Shown here piece by piece: positions 10,355 through 20,037 of a DNA stretch of 64,000 nucleotides. The first letter of the stretch is position 1; every line of letters starts with the position of its first letter. The notes under the pieces are model-generated. The model worked only from the letters and a program-made list of their open reading frames with translations, did not search any database and was not told the DNA's origin. The DNA is taken from assembly GCF_000749845.1 (NCBI RefSeq), contig NZ_JQHM01000003.1, positions 62,001 through 126,000 on the forward strand, given 5' to 3'. The translations under genes and the position numbers were made by a program. The stretch is from Pectobacterium betavasculorum (GTDB lineage: Bacteria; Pseudomonadota; Gammaproteobacteria; Enterobacterales; Enterobacteriaceae).

Positions 10355-11506
10355 TTATAGGCCCGCAGCTTCGCGCAACCGCGCGGCTTTGTCCGTTTTT
10401 TCCCACGGGAAATGCTCGCGACCAAAGTGGCCATAGGCTGCCGTTTCCTGATAAATCGGATGCAGCAGATCCAGCATCTGGATTAAACCGTAAGGGCGCA
10501 GATCGAAGAATTCGCGTACCAGCAGTGTCAGTTGCTCGGTAGGCACTTTCTCTGTGCCAAAGGTTTCGATCATGATGGACGTTGGCTCTGCCACGCCGAT
10601 AGCGTAAGACACCTGAATCTCGCAGCGATCGGCCAGACCAGCAGCAACGATATTCTTGGCAACATAGCGAGCGGCATAGGCAGCAGAACGGTCTACTTTA
10701 GACGGATCCTTACCGGAGAATGCACCGCCACCGTGGCGCGCCGCGCCGCCGTAGGTATCAACGATGATTTTACGACCGGTCAGACCGCAATCGCCCATGG
10801 GGCCGCCGATAACAAAGCGTCCGGTCGGGTTAATGAAGAATTTGGTGCTGGCAGACAGCCACTCCGCAGGCAGAACCGGTTTGATGATTTCTTCCATTAC
10901 TGCTTCGTGCAGGTCTTTCTGGCTGATGTCTTCTGAATGCTGGGTAGACAGCACTACGGCATCAATACCGGCAATCTTGCCATCGTCGTACAGGAACGTA
11001 ACCTGACTTTTTGCATCGGGACGCAGCCACGGTAGAGAACCGCTCTTGCGGACTTCTGATTGGCGTTGAACCAGACGGTGTGCATATGTTACAGGCGCTG
11101 GCATCAATACGTCGGTTTCGTTGGTCGCGTAGCCGAACATCAAACCCTGGTCGCCTGCGCCTTGTTCCAATGGATCGCGGCGGTCAACGCCCTGGTTGAT
11201 GTCAGGAGATTGTTTACCAATTGCGCTCAGTACGGCGCAAGAGTTGGCATCAAAGCCCATTTCAGAATTGACATAACCGATATCACGCACGGTACGACGC
11301 GTAATTTCTTCAATATCGACCCAGGCGCTGGTAGTAATTTCACCACCGACTAACACCATTCCGGTCTTTACATAAGTCTCACAAGCGACACGCGCTTTTG
11401 GGTCTTGCTCCAGAATAGCGTCGAGAACCGCATCAGAAATCTGGTCAGCAATTTTATCAGGATGTCCTTCAGAGACTGACTCGGACGTAAAAAGGTGTTT
11501 AGCCAT
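10355..11506 (-). CDS. metK: S-adenosylmethionine synthetase
   Basis: A 383-residue enzyme (E. coli 384) that makes S-adenosylmethionine from methionine and ATP. The N-terminal motif [20 protein letters not shown] contains the catalytic His of GHPDK. The glycine-rich phosphate loop [19 protein letters not shown] is near residue 265. The start at 11506 gives [10 protein letters not shown] and has AGGTAAAG upstream; a longer version from 11575 would add 23 non-homologous residues. Three tandem MetJ-like 8-mers lie upstream (11562-11585), in line with methionine repression in relatives. Confidence 0.98.
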   Translation of the reverse strand: MAKHLFTSESVSEGHPDKIADQISDAVLDAILEQDPKARVACETYVKTGMVLVGGEITTSAWVDIEEITRRTVRDIGYVNSEMGFDANSCAVLSAIGKQSPDINQGVDRRDPLEQGAGDQGLMFGYATNETDVLMPAPVTYAHRLVQRQSEVRKSGSLPWLRPDAKSQVTFLYDDGKIAGIDAVVLSTQHSEDISQKDLHEAVMEEIIKPVLPAEWLSASTKFFINPTGRFVIGGPMGDCGLTGRKIIVDTYGGAARHGGGAFSGKDPSKVDRSAAYAARYVAKNIVAAGLADRCEIQVSYAIGVAEPTSIMIETFGTEKVPTEQLTLLVREFFDLRPYGLIQMLDLLHPIYQETAAYGHFGREHFPWEKTDKAARLREAAGL

Positions 11507-11561
11507 GAGTTTCTTTACCTTCAAATCAAAGCCGTTAAGCAGTGTATCAGTTAATCGATAT

Positions 11562-11585
11562 AGACGGATTAACATCTGGATGGCT
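11562..11585. promoter_or_regulatory. Candidate tandem MetJ boxes upstream of metK
   Basis: Three adjacent 8-mers, agacggat, taacatct and ggatggct, match the met box AGACGTCT at 6, 5 and 5 of 8 positions. MetJ binds tandem imperfect copies of this box, and metK belongs to its regulon in E. coli. The array lies 56-79 bases before the metK start. Confidence 0.55.
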
Positions 11586-12223
11586 ATTCTAGGTCACCTT
11601 TTGGTCTCAGTACCAGTAGTTTTTCGCATTAGCTCGCCATCGTCCTTTTATCATCGGCTGTTTTTTCTTTTACAAGAGATGACTAGCGATAATTTTCATT
11701 TTGCTTTTCCAGCAGCATGTCGGTATAAACGGCGATCTGTAGCGGTATGGTGTACGCCGCGATAGGGTGAATTTCTTATTGATAGCTGACCGCATAGCCT
11801 GCGGCGCACGTGGAGGTGGTAGGATTAATGATCCGTTGTTTACTGAGTATATTGCATTCGCAATATGTCCCTTTTGACGCTATCGCGTCAGCGACTCAAC
11901 CCTTCTTTTCCGTTTCTCGACGTTGCCTGTCTTTAAATTCGACACAGGACTCCAGGGCTGGTTAACCTGCCTGTTATTCTTTCTGCCAGAAGCATTTAAC
12001 GCCTTTCTGGTCACGTTCGCCCGGTGATTTTCACAACGAGTTTTATCGACCCGTAACACGGAGCCTGACAACGTGTTTTACACTAATAAGAGTAATAAAG
12101 TGACGGCATACTTCACTACGCCGATTTTTTCACTGTCGATGCCGCATGTTGCAGGTATGCTCATGTGGGCTGTTTATTCAGGTACTGATGTGATCAGCAG
12201 TCTAGAAAAAGAAGAGGTTCGTT
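11586..12223. other. Long gap between divergent metK and speA
   Basis: About 640 bases with no convincing protein gene. It must hold the metK promoter side and the speA promoter and leader. A candidate short leader frame (12163-12231) overlaps the speA start and is listed separately. A minus-strand frame at 11880-12071 has no recognisable features. Just before the speA leader, the stretch gttttacactaataa looks promoter-like. Nothing else was identified. Confidence 0.5.
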
Positions 12224-12231
12224 ATGTCTGA
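12163..12231 (+). CDS. Possible 22-codon leader ORF overlapping speA
   Basis: A short frame reads [20 protein letters not shown] plus two residues and stops inside speA, overlapping its start by 8 bases. Its ATG at 12163 has CAGGT six bases upstream. Two more in-frame ATGs lie at 12139 and 12157. Such an overlap would couple its translation to speA. No homology was recognised, and it could be chance. Confidence 0.2.
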   Translation: MWAVYSGTDVISSLEKEEVRYV

Positions 12232-14206
12232 CGACATGATTCATCACGGCTCGTCAGCGACGGGTAAACATGAAAATTTGCGCTCTATGCAGGAGGTTGC
12301 CATGAATGACCGTAATGCCAGCGAAATGCTTCGTACCTACAATATTGCCTGGTGGGGCAATAATTACTATGACGTCAATGAACTGGGTCACATCAGCGTG
12401 TGCCCGGACCCAGACGTCCCAGAAGCGCGCGTCGATCTGGCCAGACTGGTCAAAGATATGCAGAAAGATAACCATCAGCGCCTGCCTGCGCTGTTCTGCT
12501 TTCCGCAAATTCTTCAGCATCGCCTGCGTTCTATCAACGCTGCGTTCAAACAGGCTCGCGAATCGTTTGGCTATGAGGGCGACTACTTTCTGGTGTATCC
12601 GATCAAGGTTAACCAGCATCGTCGCGTCATTGAATCACTGGCGAATTCCGGTGAGCCATTAGGCCTGGAAGCCGGTTCAAAGGCTGAACTGATGGCAGTA
12701 TTGGGTCACGCTGGCATGACCCGCACCGTGATTGTGTGTAACGGCTATAAAGATCGTGAATATATTCGTCTGGCACTTATCGGCGAAAAACTGGGCCACA
12801 AGGTTTATCTGGTCATCGAGAAGATGTCCGAAATTCGACTGGTGCTGGAAGAAGCCGAGCGTCTGAATGTGATACCGCGCCTTGGCGTCCGCGCGCGTCT
12901 GGCTTCTCAGGGATCAGGCAAGTGGCAATCCAGCGGCGGCGAAAAATCCAAGTTTGGTTTGGCGGCGATTCAGGTGCTGCAACTGGTTGAGATGCTGCGT
13001 GAAGCTGGGAGGCTGGATAGCTTACAACTGCTGCATTTCCATTTGGGCTCCCAACTGGCGAATATCCGTGATATCGCGACGGGCGTGCGTGAATCTGCGC
13101 GCTTTTATGTCGAGTTGCATAAACTGGGTGTGAATATCCAATGCTTTGACGTCGGTGGCGGTTTGGGTGTGGATTATGAAGGAACCCGTTCCCAGTCTGA
13201 TTGTTCAGTGAACTATGGCCTGAACGAATACGCCAACAACGTGATTTGGGGCATCGGCGATGCCTGTAACGAGCACGGGTTACCACATCCGACGGTAATC
13301 ACCGAATCCGGGCGTGCGGTAACTGCGCACCATACCGTGTTGGTTTCCAATATCATTGGGGTTGAACGTAACGAGTTCAGCGAACCTACCGAGCCGGAAG
13401 ACGGCGCTCCGCGTGCGTTGGAAAGCCTGTGGTCAACCTGGAAGGAAATCAAGCAGCCAGGGAAACGCCGTTCACTGCGTGAGTGGTTGCATGACAGCCA
13501 AATGGACTTGCACGATGTGCATACCCAGTACACGCATGGAATGTTAGATCTGACCCAGCGTGCGAAAGCAGAGCAGCTGTATCTGAGCATCTGCCAGATG
13601 ATTCAGGAACAGCTGGATCCGAGCAATCGCGCACATCGGCCGATTATTGATGAATTACAGGAGCGGATGGCTGACAAGCTGTATGTCAACTTCTCGCTGT
13701 TCCAATCCATGCCGGATGCATGGGGGATCGATCAGTTGTTCCCGGTAATGCCGTTGGAAGGGCTAAACAAGCCTCCTGAGCGCCGTGCTGTCGTGCTCGA
13801 CATAACCTGTGATTCCGATGGTACGATCGATCACTATGTCGATGGTGACGGGATCGCGACGACGATGCCAATGCCGCCTTACGATCCAGAAAACCCGCCG
13901 CTGCTGGGCTTCTTTATGGTTGGTGCCTATCAGGAAATCCTGGGGAACATGCATAACCTGTTCGGCGATACGTCGACGGTTGACGTATTTGTCTTCCAGG
14001 ATGGCACCGTTGAGATTGAAGAGTCTGACGAAGGCAATACGGTTGCCGACATGCTGGAATATGTACAGCTTGACCCTAAAGTGCTGATGACGCGCTTCCG
14101 AGATCAGGTTAAAGAAACCGATCTGGATGCTGAACTTCAAGCACAGTTTATGGAAGAGTTTGAAAGCGGGCTGTACGGCTACACTTATTTGGAAGATGAA
14201 GAATGA
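12224..14206 (+). CDS. speA: Biosynthetic arginine decarboxylase
   Basis: A 660-residue PLP enzyme (E. coli SpeA about 658). It decarboxylates arginine to agmatine, the first step of the agmatine route to putrescine. The PLP-binding lysine lies in [13 protein letters not shown] (near residue 128). The alanine-racemase-like barrel shows LLHFHLGSQ and [13 protein letters not shown]. The C-terminal domain contains [16 protein letters not shown] and [16 protein letters not shown]. The ATG at 12224 has an excellent ribosome site (GAAGAGG, 12211-12217) and gives the family N-terminus MSDDM. A terminator follows at 14225-14254. No speB neighbour is present in the window. Confidence 0.97.
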   Translation: MSDDMIHHGSSATGKHENLRSMQEVAMNDRNASEMLRTYNIAWWGNNYYDVNELGHISVCPDPDVPEARVDLARLVKDMQKDNHQRLPALFCFPQILQHRLRSINAAFKQARESFGYEGDYFLVYPIKVNQHRRVIESLANSGEPLGLEAGSKAELMAVLGHAGMTRTVIVCNGYKDREYIRLALIGEKLGHKVYLVIEKMSEIRLVLEEAERLNVIPRLGVRARLASQGSGKWQSSGGEKSKFGLAAIQVLQLVEMLREAGRLDSLQLLHFHLGSQLANIRDIATGVRESARFYVELHKLGVNIQCFDVGGGLGVDYEGTRSQSDCSVNYGLNEYANNVIWGIGDACNEHGLPHPTVITESGRAVTAHHTVLVSNIIGVERNEFSEPTEPEDGAPRALESLWSTWKEIKQPGKRRSLREWLHDSQMDLHDVHTQYTHGMLDLTQRAKAEQLYLSICQMIQEQLDPSNRAHRPIIDELQERMADKLYVNFSLFQSMPDAWGIDQLFPVMPLEGLNKPPERRAVVLDITCDSDGTIDHYVDGDGIATTMPMPPYDPENPPLLGFFMVGAYQEILGNMHNLFGDTSTVDVFVFQDGTVEIEESDEGNTVADMLEYVQLDPKVLMTRFRDQVKETDLDAELQAQFMEEFESGLYGYTYLEDEE

Positions 14207-14224
14207 GTGTGACGGGGTGAGTGG

Positions 14225-14254
14225 AAAGGGATGCAAGTTAGCATCCCTTTTTTT
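14225..14254. terminator. Terminator of speA, possibly bidirectional
   Basis: A 10-bp stem aaagggatgc/gcatcccttt with a 6-base loop and a T-run on the plus strand. A-rich flanking on the left lets it also serve the convergent LuxR-type gene. Confidence 0.88.
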
Positions 14255-14264
14255 CGTCTATCGA

Positions 14265-14882
14265 TTAGATAAGCGAATTACTCACATTGATATCGGTTGC
14301 TGGTTTTGGAAGGGAATCAAATTCTTCAATGGCACTGTCTTTGAAGATAATTTTGGCAATAAGCAGTAAAGAGTTTTTATCCTGAACGCCATATTTATTC
14401 AGTAATCTTGATTTACTGTTCAATACTGATTTCTTATTTAACCCGATGAGATCGGCAATCACTTCCGCTGTATAGCCCGCGCACCAATACTGGAATACGG
14501 CATATTCAGATTTTGACAGCCTGACGGGACTGAATAAACGGCGATCGTGAAGATGGACGAAATCGAGTAATTTATAAAAAGAATCGATGGCTGCTGATTT
14601 TGAAATAAGAATCGTTTTTTCATCAATGCACACGGGAGGGTGATTGGGGGAATTATTGATGATAACGAACGACGACGCCATATTATAAAAGTGAGTTCTT
14701 ATTGACTCATAGTATTCCTCAAAGCCTTCGCTGCTACCGTCAACGATGAAAATACATTTCTTCTTTCCTTGCTGTAACGTAAACCTGTTGACGGGCTTTA
14801 TCGAGAGCATAGGAATACTGGATAGGATTTCCCGTAATCCTATCGTGGTAAAATTGCATTTACTGAAAATTCTCACATCCAT
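14265..14882 (-). CDS. Orphan LuxR/RcsA-type transcription regulator
   Basis: A 205-residue protein starting MDVRIFSKCNFTTIGLREIL, which resembles the start of degenerate receiver-like domains in RcsA/BglJ-type regulators. The C-terminal third (about residues 125-185, RLSKSEYAVFQYWCAGYTAE to SLLLIAKII) is a LuxR-type helix-turn-helix. The N-terminal domain lacks the acidic pocket of a phosphorylatable receiver. No autoinducer-binding domain is visible. The gene is clearly more AT-rich than its neighbours and faces an AT-rich gap, which suggests acquisition by transfer. No good ribosome site is seen for the ATG at 14882; a TTG at 14930 would be an alternative. Targets are unknown, and a partner of RcsB is one possibility. 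Confidence 0.75.
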   Translation of the reverse strand: MDVRIFSKCNFTTIGLREILSSIPMLSIKPVNRFTLQQGKKKCIFIVDGSSEGFEEYYESIRTHFYNMASSFVIINNSPNHPPVCIDEKTILISKSAAIDSFYKLLDFVHLHDRRLFSPVRLSKSEYAVFQYWCAGYTAEVIADLIGLNKKSVLNSKSRLLNKYGVQDKNSLLLIAKIIFKDSAIEEFDSLPKPATDINVSNSLI

Positions 14883-15478
14883 GATTTTTAACACATATGA
14901 GTTTATTGTTTGAAAGTGGCCACAAACCAATAATCGCTACTGATGTTATCCAGTTATTAAGAAAGTGCGATCCTGAAATGCTTTTAGATCGCTAAAAGGT
15001 GGAGCCTCTAAAGAAACCTGCGGGAGCGACAACAGATTTTATCATGTATCTATATGATCAAACTGGAAAAAGTTTTATTGGTTTAACATAGTATGCTTTA
15101 TTTACTGGTTTATTTCTATCTTTAAATACATGGGGTTATCTCATCCTTCCTGTTATTACGGTGGTTAATCGTTGTTGCCTGTTTTTCTGTATGGCACCGT
15201 ATTCATTCTCTCTGCTGCTTTCCTGCATCTGGAAATCTGCTGAGTATCGTTTCTTAAAAGAGAACAGAAGGTCGTTGTGATTGAAAATAGCTATCTATTT
15301 ATTATCTATTAATTCTTAAATCCTATCATAGTGACGATAGGATTGATTGAAGATCGCTGTTATGCAACAGCTTACAGCGAATAGGGTGGGGATGATAGTG
15401 GTCGGATGACTAGCGGGCAATTGAGATTTTTTCAATTGCCCTGCTATGTATGCTTTGTGGGTTAATCAGAGTATGGGA
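14883..15478. other. AT-rich gap next to the LuxR-type gene
   Basis: Nearly 600 bases without a convincing gene. Two clean hairpins are visible: aatcctatc/gataggatt (15319-15344) and gggcaattga/tcaattgccc (15415-15441). The second lies just after loiP but has no T-run on the loiP strand. The rest is AT-rich and probably holds the promoter of the LuxR-type gene. Confidence 0.5.
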
Positions 15479-16231
15479 TTACTTCTCGGCAGCGATACGA
15501 TCACGAATGTGTTTGGCGCGTCCTTCAGAGGAAGGATGGGAATCAAACATGCTGCTGTCATGACCAGCATCCAGTTTGGCAAGTTTCTCAAAGCTGCTTG
15601 CCAGACCTTCCCGGTTGATACCGCGTTTCTTCAGCAAATCAAAGGAATAGTCATCAGCCTGACTTTCCTGGGATTGGGAGAATTGAGAATTAACCAGCTT
15701 TTCCCCGAGATCGGCTAACTGAGATTGTGACAAAGAGGCTGCCATGCCGCCAGCAGAACCGATTGCGGTACGTGCTGCCGTCGCAGCGTAAGCGACCTGC
15801 ATCGCTTTTCGCGTATGTCCCAGCGCAACGTGCCCCATTTCGTGGCCGAGAACGCCTTCTACTTCATTGTCATTCATCATGTCCATCAGGCCGCTATATA
15901 CCCGAATACAGCCATTCGCCATTGCCCAGGCGTTAACGTCCTTCTCCAGATAGACTTTGTAGTTTGCTGGCGTGCCATTGATATCGTGACCCAGCGCATC
16001 CGCAATTTTATTCAGGCGCTTCGTGTATTTGCTGTCGGCTGGGGCAATTTTTGCTTCTTTATCCATTTGCTCACAGGATTGGTCGCTGAGCGCTTTAACC
16101 TGAGCATCGCTGAGCGTTGCCGCCTGGAAAGCCTGTGCGCCGGATTGCATTAAGGTACTGGTGTTTAAGTTCTGGCAGCCAGTCAGCACGGTTGCTACGC
16201 ACAGCGCCAGTACAGAAGAACGAATTGCCAT
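15479..16231 (-). CDS. loiP: LoiP/YggG, M48 metalloprotease lipoprotein
   Basis: A 250-residue M48-family protease (E. coli YggG/LoiP about 252). The N-terminus MAIRSSVLALCVATVLTGCQN is a lipoprotein signal with lipobox LTGC, so the enzyme is a periplasm-facing lipoprotein. The zinc motif HEMGH sits in GVLGHEMGHVALGH, and the third ligand region is SQESQADDYSFDLL. In E. coli LoiP works with the chaperone-protease BepA and responds to low osmolarity. The ATG at 16231 was chosen because GGGAG lies 9 bases upstream; the in-frame ATG at 16240 abuts that ribosome site. Confidence 0.94.
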   Translation of the reverse strand: MAIRSSVLALCVATVLTGCQNLNTSTLMQSGAQAFQAATLSDAQVKALSDQSCEQMDKEAKIAPADSKYTKRLNKIADALGHDINGTPANYKVYLEKDVNAWAMANGCIRVYSGLMDMMNDNEVEGVLGHEMGHVALGHTRKAMQVAYAATAARTAIGSAGGMAASLSQSQLADLGEKLVNSQFSQSQESQADDYSFDLLKKRGINREGLASSFEKLAKLDAGHDSSMFDSHPSSEGRAKHIRDRIAAEK

Positions 16232-16638
16232 AAAAATCATCTCCCTACGATTGTGTTTGTTTTTAATATGAAAGAAAGCGGCTATAAGCTACCCGAAAAC
16301 TGCAGTGAGAAATAGATCGGAAAATCTGATTTTTATTCTTTTCGATAGGCAGCTGGCAGCGAATTTTGTTTGCACCGCCTTTCAAAAAGGCACGGTAAAG
16401 AAAGGCGAACCCACTAGGAAACATGGTGTTTGGCACTGCAATCAACTGCACAATTGGCAAAAGAACCGTCATTGATTCGTTAGCCGATAAATCCCTGTTT
16501 TTTGCTCACGGTTCCATGTGCATTCGCTACGTTTTTCATGTACATTTGTGATCATATTTATTTCGTCATTTCTGTTTAACTTGTTGATTTTATTGGTTAT
16601 ACAGGAAGGCGTTCGTTCAATCCGATCTGGAGTCAAGC
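16232..16638. other. Divergent promoter region of loiP and the transketolase gene
   Basis: About 400 bases between divergent starts. A minus-strand frame at 16263-16472 has no recognisable motif and is judged spurious. The segment before 16639 is AT-rich, as expected of a promoter, and ends with the ribosome site CTGGAG. No operator motif was recognised. Confidence 0.4.
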
Positions 16639-18633
16639 ATGTCCTCTCGTAAAGAACTTGCCAATGCTATCCGTGCGCTGAGCATGGATGGGGTGCAGAA
16701 AGCCAAATCCGGTCACCCAGGCGCACCGATGGGCATGGCCGATATCGCCGAAGTGCTGTGGCGCGATTACCTCAACCATAATCCGGCCAACCCCAACTGG
16801 GCCAACCGCGACCGCTTCGTGCTGTCCAACGGCCATGCCTCCATGCTGATTTACAGCCTGCTGCACCTCTCCGGCTACGACCTGCCGATTGAAGAACTGA
16901 AAAACTTCCGTCAGTTGCATTCAAAAACTCCGGGCCACCCTGAATACGGCTACACCGCTGGTGTCGAAACCACCACCGGCCCACTGGGGCAGGGGATTGC
17001 CAACGCGGTCGGGATGGCGATTGCCGAGCGTACGCTGGCGGCGCAGTTCAATCGCTCGGGCCACGAAATTGTTAACCATCACACCTACGCCTTCCTCGGT
17101 GACGGCTGCATGATGGAAGGGATTTCCCACGAAGTCTGTTCGCTGGCGGGCACCATGAAGCTCGGCAAACTGACCGCGTTTTATGATGACAATGGCATTT
17201 CCATCGACGGCCACGTTGAAGGCTGGTTTACCGACGATACCGCCGCCCGCTTTGAAGCCTACGGCTGGCACGTGGTGCGCGGCGTGGACGGTCACGATGC
17301 GGACGCCATCAAGCGCGCCATTGGCGAAGCTCAACTGGTGACTGACAAGCCGTCGCTGCTGATGTGCAAAACCGTGATTGGGTTTGGTTCACCGAACAAG
17401 GCCGGTACGCACGACTCGCACGGTGCGCCGCTGGGCGAGGCAGAAGTCGCGGCTTCCCGCCAGCAGTTGGGCTGGACGCACGCGCCGTTTGATATCCCGG
17501 CAGAGATTTATGCCGCCTGGGATGCGAAACCGGCCGGTCAGCGTAAGGAAGCGGCCTGGGACGAGGCGTTTGCCGCCTACGCCAGCGCGTACCCTGAACT
17601 GGCTGCCGAGTTCAAACGCCGCACCGGCGGCGAATTGCCGGCCAACTGGCAGGCGGACGCACAGAAATTTATCGACGATTTGCAGGCGAATCCGGCGAAA
17701 ATCGCCAGCCGCAAAGCGTCACAGAACGCGCTGGAAGCCTACGGAAAACTGTTGCCGGAATTCCTGGGCGGCTCTGCCGACCTGGCACCGAGCAACCTGA
17801 CTATCTGGTCGGGTTCTGTTTCACTGGATAAAGACCACGCGGGCAACTACCTCCACTACGGCGTACGCGAGTTCGGCATGACGGCGATTGCCAACGGGAT
17901 AGCGCTGCACGGCGGCTTTGTGCCATACACTGCGACCTTCCTGATGTTTGTGGAATACGCGCGTAACGCCGTGCGTATGGCCGCGCTGATGAAAATCCGC
18001 AGCATCTACGTTTACACCCACGACTCCATCGGTCTGGGGGAAGACGGCCCGACGCACCAGCCGGTTGAACAACTGGCCAGCCTGCGCGTCACGCCGAACA
18101 TGAGCAACTGGCGTCCGGCAGACCAGGTGGAAACGGCGGTGGCGTGGAAATACGCCATTGAGCGTCAAGATGGCCCAACGTCGCTGATCCTGTCTCGTCA
18201 GAATCTGGCACAGCAGCCACGTACTGCTGAGCAACTGGCGAACGTGGCGAAAGGTGGCTATGTGCTGAAAGACAGCGACGGTCAGCCGGAACTCATCCTG
18301 ATTGCCACCGGCTCTGAAGTCGAACTGGCTGTCGGTGCGTATGACAAACTGACGGCCGCCGGCCGCAAGGTGCGCGTGGTGTCGATGCCCTCTACGGATG
18401 CGTTCGACAAGCAGGATGCGGCTTACCGTGAAGCGGTGCTGCCGAAAGCCGTATCGGCACGCGTAGCGATTGAAGCGGGTATCGCGGATTACTGGTTCAA
18501 GTACGTCGGCCTGAACGGCGCGATTGTCGGTATGACGAGCTTCGGTGAATCGGCTCCGGCTGAGCTGCTGTTCGAAGAGTTCGGCTTCACCGTCGATAAC
18601 GTGGTGGAAAAAGCGCAGGCGCTGCTGAAGTAA
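16639..18633 (+). CDS. tktA: Transketolase
   Basis: A 664-residue thiamine-diphosphate enzyme (E. coli TktA 663). It moves two-carbon units between sugar phosphates in the pentose phosphate pathway. The TPP and magnesium motif starts at [14 protein letters not shown], with the metal ligands in DDNGISIDG. The pyrimidine-binding domain has [20 protein letters not shown] and [26 protein letters not shown] ribosome site precedes the ATG. The coding sequence is visibly richer in G+C than neighbours: hand counts of two 60-base lines gave 34 and 40, against 26 for one pgk line. The position next to loiP and epd supports tktA rather than tktB. Confidence 0.97.
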   Translation: MSSRKELANAIRALSMDGVQKAKSGHPGAPMGMADIAEVLWRDYLNHNPANPNWANRDRFVLSNGHASMLIYSLLHLSGYDLPIEELKNFRQLHSKTPGHPEYGYTAGVETTTGPLGQGIANAVGMAIAERTLAAQFNRSGHEIVNHHTYAFLGDGCMMEGISHEVCSLAGTMKLGKLTAFYDDNGISIDGHVEGWFTDDTAARFEAYGWHVVRGVDGHDADAIKRAIGEAQLVTDKPSLLMCKTVIGFGSPNKAGTHDSHGAPLGEAEVAASRQQLGWTHAPFDIPAEIYAAWDAKPAGQRKEAAWDEAFAAYASAYPELAAEFKRRTGGELPANWQADAQKFIDDLQANPAKIASRKASQNALEAYGKLLPEFLGGSADLAPSNLTIWSGSVSLDKDHAGNYLHYGVREFGMTAIANGIALHGGFVPYTATFLMFVEYARNAVRMAALMKIRSIYVYTHDSIGLGEDGPTHQPVEQLASLRVTPNMSNWRPADQVETAVAWKYAIERQDGPTSLILSRQNLAQQPRTAEQLANVAKGGYVLKDSDGQPELILIATGSEVELAVGAYDKLTAAGRKVRVVSMPSTDAFDKQDAAYREAVLPKAVSARVAIEAGIADYWFKYVGLNGAIVGMTSFGESAPAELLFEEFGFTVDNVVEKAQALLK

Positions 18634-18660
18634 TCACGCCGCGTTAATCTCGATATGAGA

Positions 18661-18691
18661 AGTCGTCAGCTAGCGCTGGCGGCTTTTTTTT
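18661..18691 (+). terminator. Terminator of the transketolase gene
   Basis: A 10-bp stem agtcgtcagc/gctggcggct (two G-T pairs) with a 4-base loop, followed by seven T residues. Confidence 0.85.
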
Positions 18692-18829
18692 CATCTTTAG
18701 TTTCACCGACCTCTCAATGTGCTTTGTCTGCCCCTCGATCGCGGTTTTTTTATTTTTATGACGCAGGTCACTCTTCTGGCGTGTGCCAGACGAGAATATT
18801 TCTTTTATGCGTTAATTCGTTTATTCTAG

Positions 18830-18843
18830 CTGAAGCGTTTCAG
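18830..18843. promoter_or_regulatory. Candidate Cra (FruR) operator of epd-pgk-fbaA
   Basis: The sequence ctgaagcgtttcag is a near-palindrome fitting the Cra consensus TGAANCGNTTCA. It lies about 105 bases before epd. In E. coli the epd-pgk operon is repressed by Cra. Motif seen directly; binding inferred. Confidence 0.6.
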
Positions 18844-18948
18844 TTGTTGTGTTTGCGGCGTTTCGCTAGGGGTTCTCTGGTGTCTAAGAAGGGTATATTC
18901 TATGCGTTGGGTAACCCAGCCATGACATAAGGAACCACAAGGAACGCC

Positions 18949-19965
18949 ATGACGATCCGTATTGCGATAAACGGTTTTGGCCGCATAGGCCGCAGTGTTT
19001 TACGTGCGTTGTATGAATCGGGCCGCCGAGCCGAGATTACCGTGGTAGCTATTAACGAGCTGGCGAGCGCGGAAGGTATGGCGCATTTGCTCAAGTACGA
19101 CTCCAGTCACGGCCGTTTTTCGTGGGATGTTCGTCAAGAGTGCGATCAACTTTATGTCGGTGATGATTGTATTCGTCTGTTACATCAGGCAGAGATTCAG
19201 CCATTGCCCTGGCGAGAACTCGGTGTAGATATTGTGCTGGATTGCAGCGGTGTCTACGGCAGCCGGGAAGATGGGGAAGCCCATCTGGCGGCAGGTGCGA
19301 AGAAAGTGCTATTTTCTCATCCGGGAACGACGGATTTAGATACCACGGTGGTGTTTGGCGTCAATCACGATCGGTTGGAAAGCGGGCATCGTATTGTTTC
19401 CAACGCGTCCTGCACAACCAACTGCATTATCCCAGTGATCAAACTGCTGGATGATGCCTTCGGTATCGAGAATGGTACGGTGACGACGATCCACTCATCG
19501 ATGAACGATCAACCGGTGATCGATGCTTATCATCACGATCTGCGGCGTACACGCGCCGCCAGTCAGTCGATCATTCCGGTTGATACTAAACTGTCTGCGG
19601 GGATCACCCGTATTTTTCCGCAGTTTGTCGATCGTTTTGAGGCGATATCGGTGCGGGTGCCGACGATTAACGTTACGGCAATTGACCTGAGCGTCAGCGT
19701 CAGGAAAGCCGTAAATGTGAATGAAATTAACGCACTATTGCAAAAATCAGCGCATGAGTCGTTTCGTGGTATAGTGGATTATACTGAATTACCATTGGTG
19801 TCAGCTGATTTTAACCACGATCCGCACAGTGCCATTGTTGACGGCACGCAGACACGGGTCAGTGGTCAGCATCTGATTAAAACATTGGTCTGGTGCGATA
19901 ACGAATGGGGTTTTGCCAACCGGATGTTGGATACAACACGGGCGATGGCAGCCTGCGGTTTCTAG
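18949..19965 (+). CDS. epd: D-erythrose-4-phosphate dehydrogenase
   Basis: A 338-residue GAPDH-family enzyme (E. coli Epd about 339). It oxidises erythrose-4-phosphate to 4-phosphoerythronate with NAD, the first step of pyridoxal phosphate synthesis. The N-terminal Rossmann motif [15 protein letters not shown] and the catalytic cysteine in [13 protein letters not shown] are intact. Epd is preferred over GapA because of the position before pgk and fbaA and the divergent sequence around [12 protein letters not shown] ribosome site CAAGGA lies before the ATG. pgk follows after 72 bases, probably in the same operon. Confidence 0.95.
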   Translation: MTIRIAINGFGRIGRSVLRALYESGRRAEITVVAINELASAEGMAHLLKYDSSHGRFSWDVRQECDQLYVGDDCIRLLHQAEIQPLPWRELGVDIVLDCSGVYGSREDGEAHLAAGAKKVLFSHPGTTDLDTTVVFGVNHDRLESGHRIVSNASCTTNCIIPVIKLLDDAFGIENGTVTTIHSSMNDQPVIDAYHHDLRRTRAASQSIIPVDTKLSAGITRIFPQFVDRFEAISVRVPTINVTAIDLSVSVRKAVNVNEINALLQKSAHESFRGIVDYTELPLVSADFNHDPHSAIVDGTQTRVSGQHLIKTLVWCDNEWGFANRMLDTTRAMAACGF

Positions 19966-20037
19966 TACGACGGTGGCGATCAGGCGTCGCTATCTCGCTC
20001 AAGCAACTTTAAAAGAGAATCAACAAGAGGATTCACC

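Noticed and set aside
11880-12071. 63-codon minus-strand frame between metK and speA
   Set aside because: No ribosome site, no recognisable motif and low-complexity basic composition; probably chance.
11970-12103. Possible yqgB equivalent before speA
   Set aside because: One frame ends TCFTLIRVIK, faintly like the remembered end of E. coli YqgB, but it has no start codon; the similarity is probably of promoter DNA.
15415-15441. Hairpin after loiP as a terminator
   Set aside because: The 10-bp stem is perfect but no T-run follows on the loiP strand; left as an unexplained hairpin.
16263-16472. 69-codon minus-strand frame upstream of loiP
   Set aside because: It lies in the promoter region, lacks recognisable features and a convincing ribosome site.
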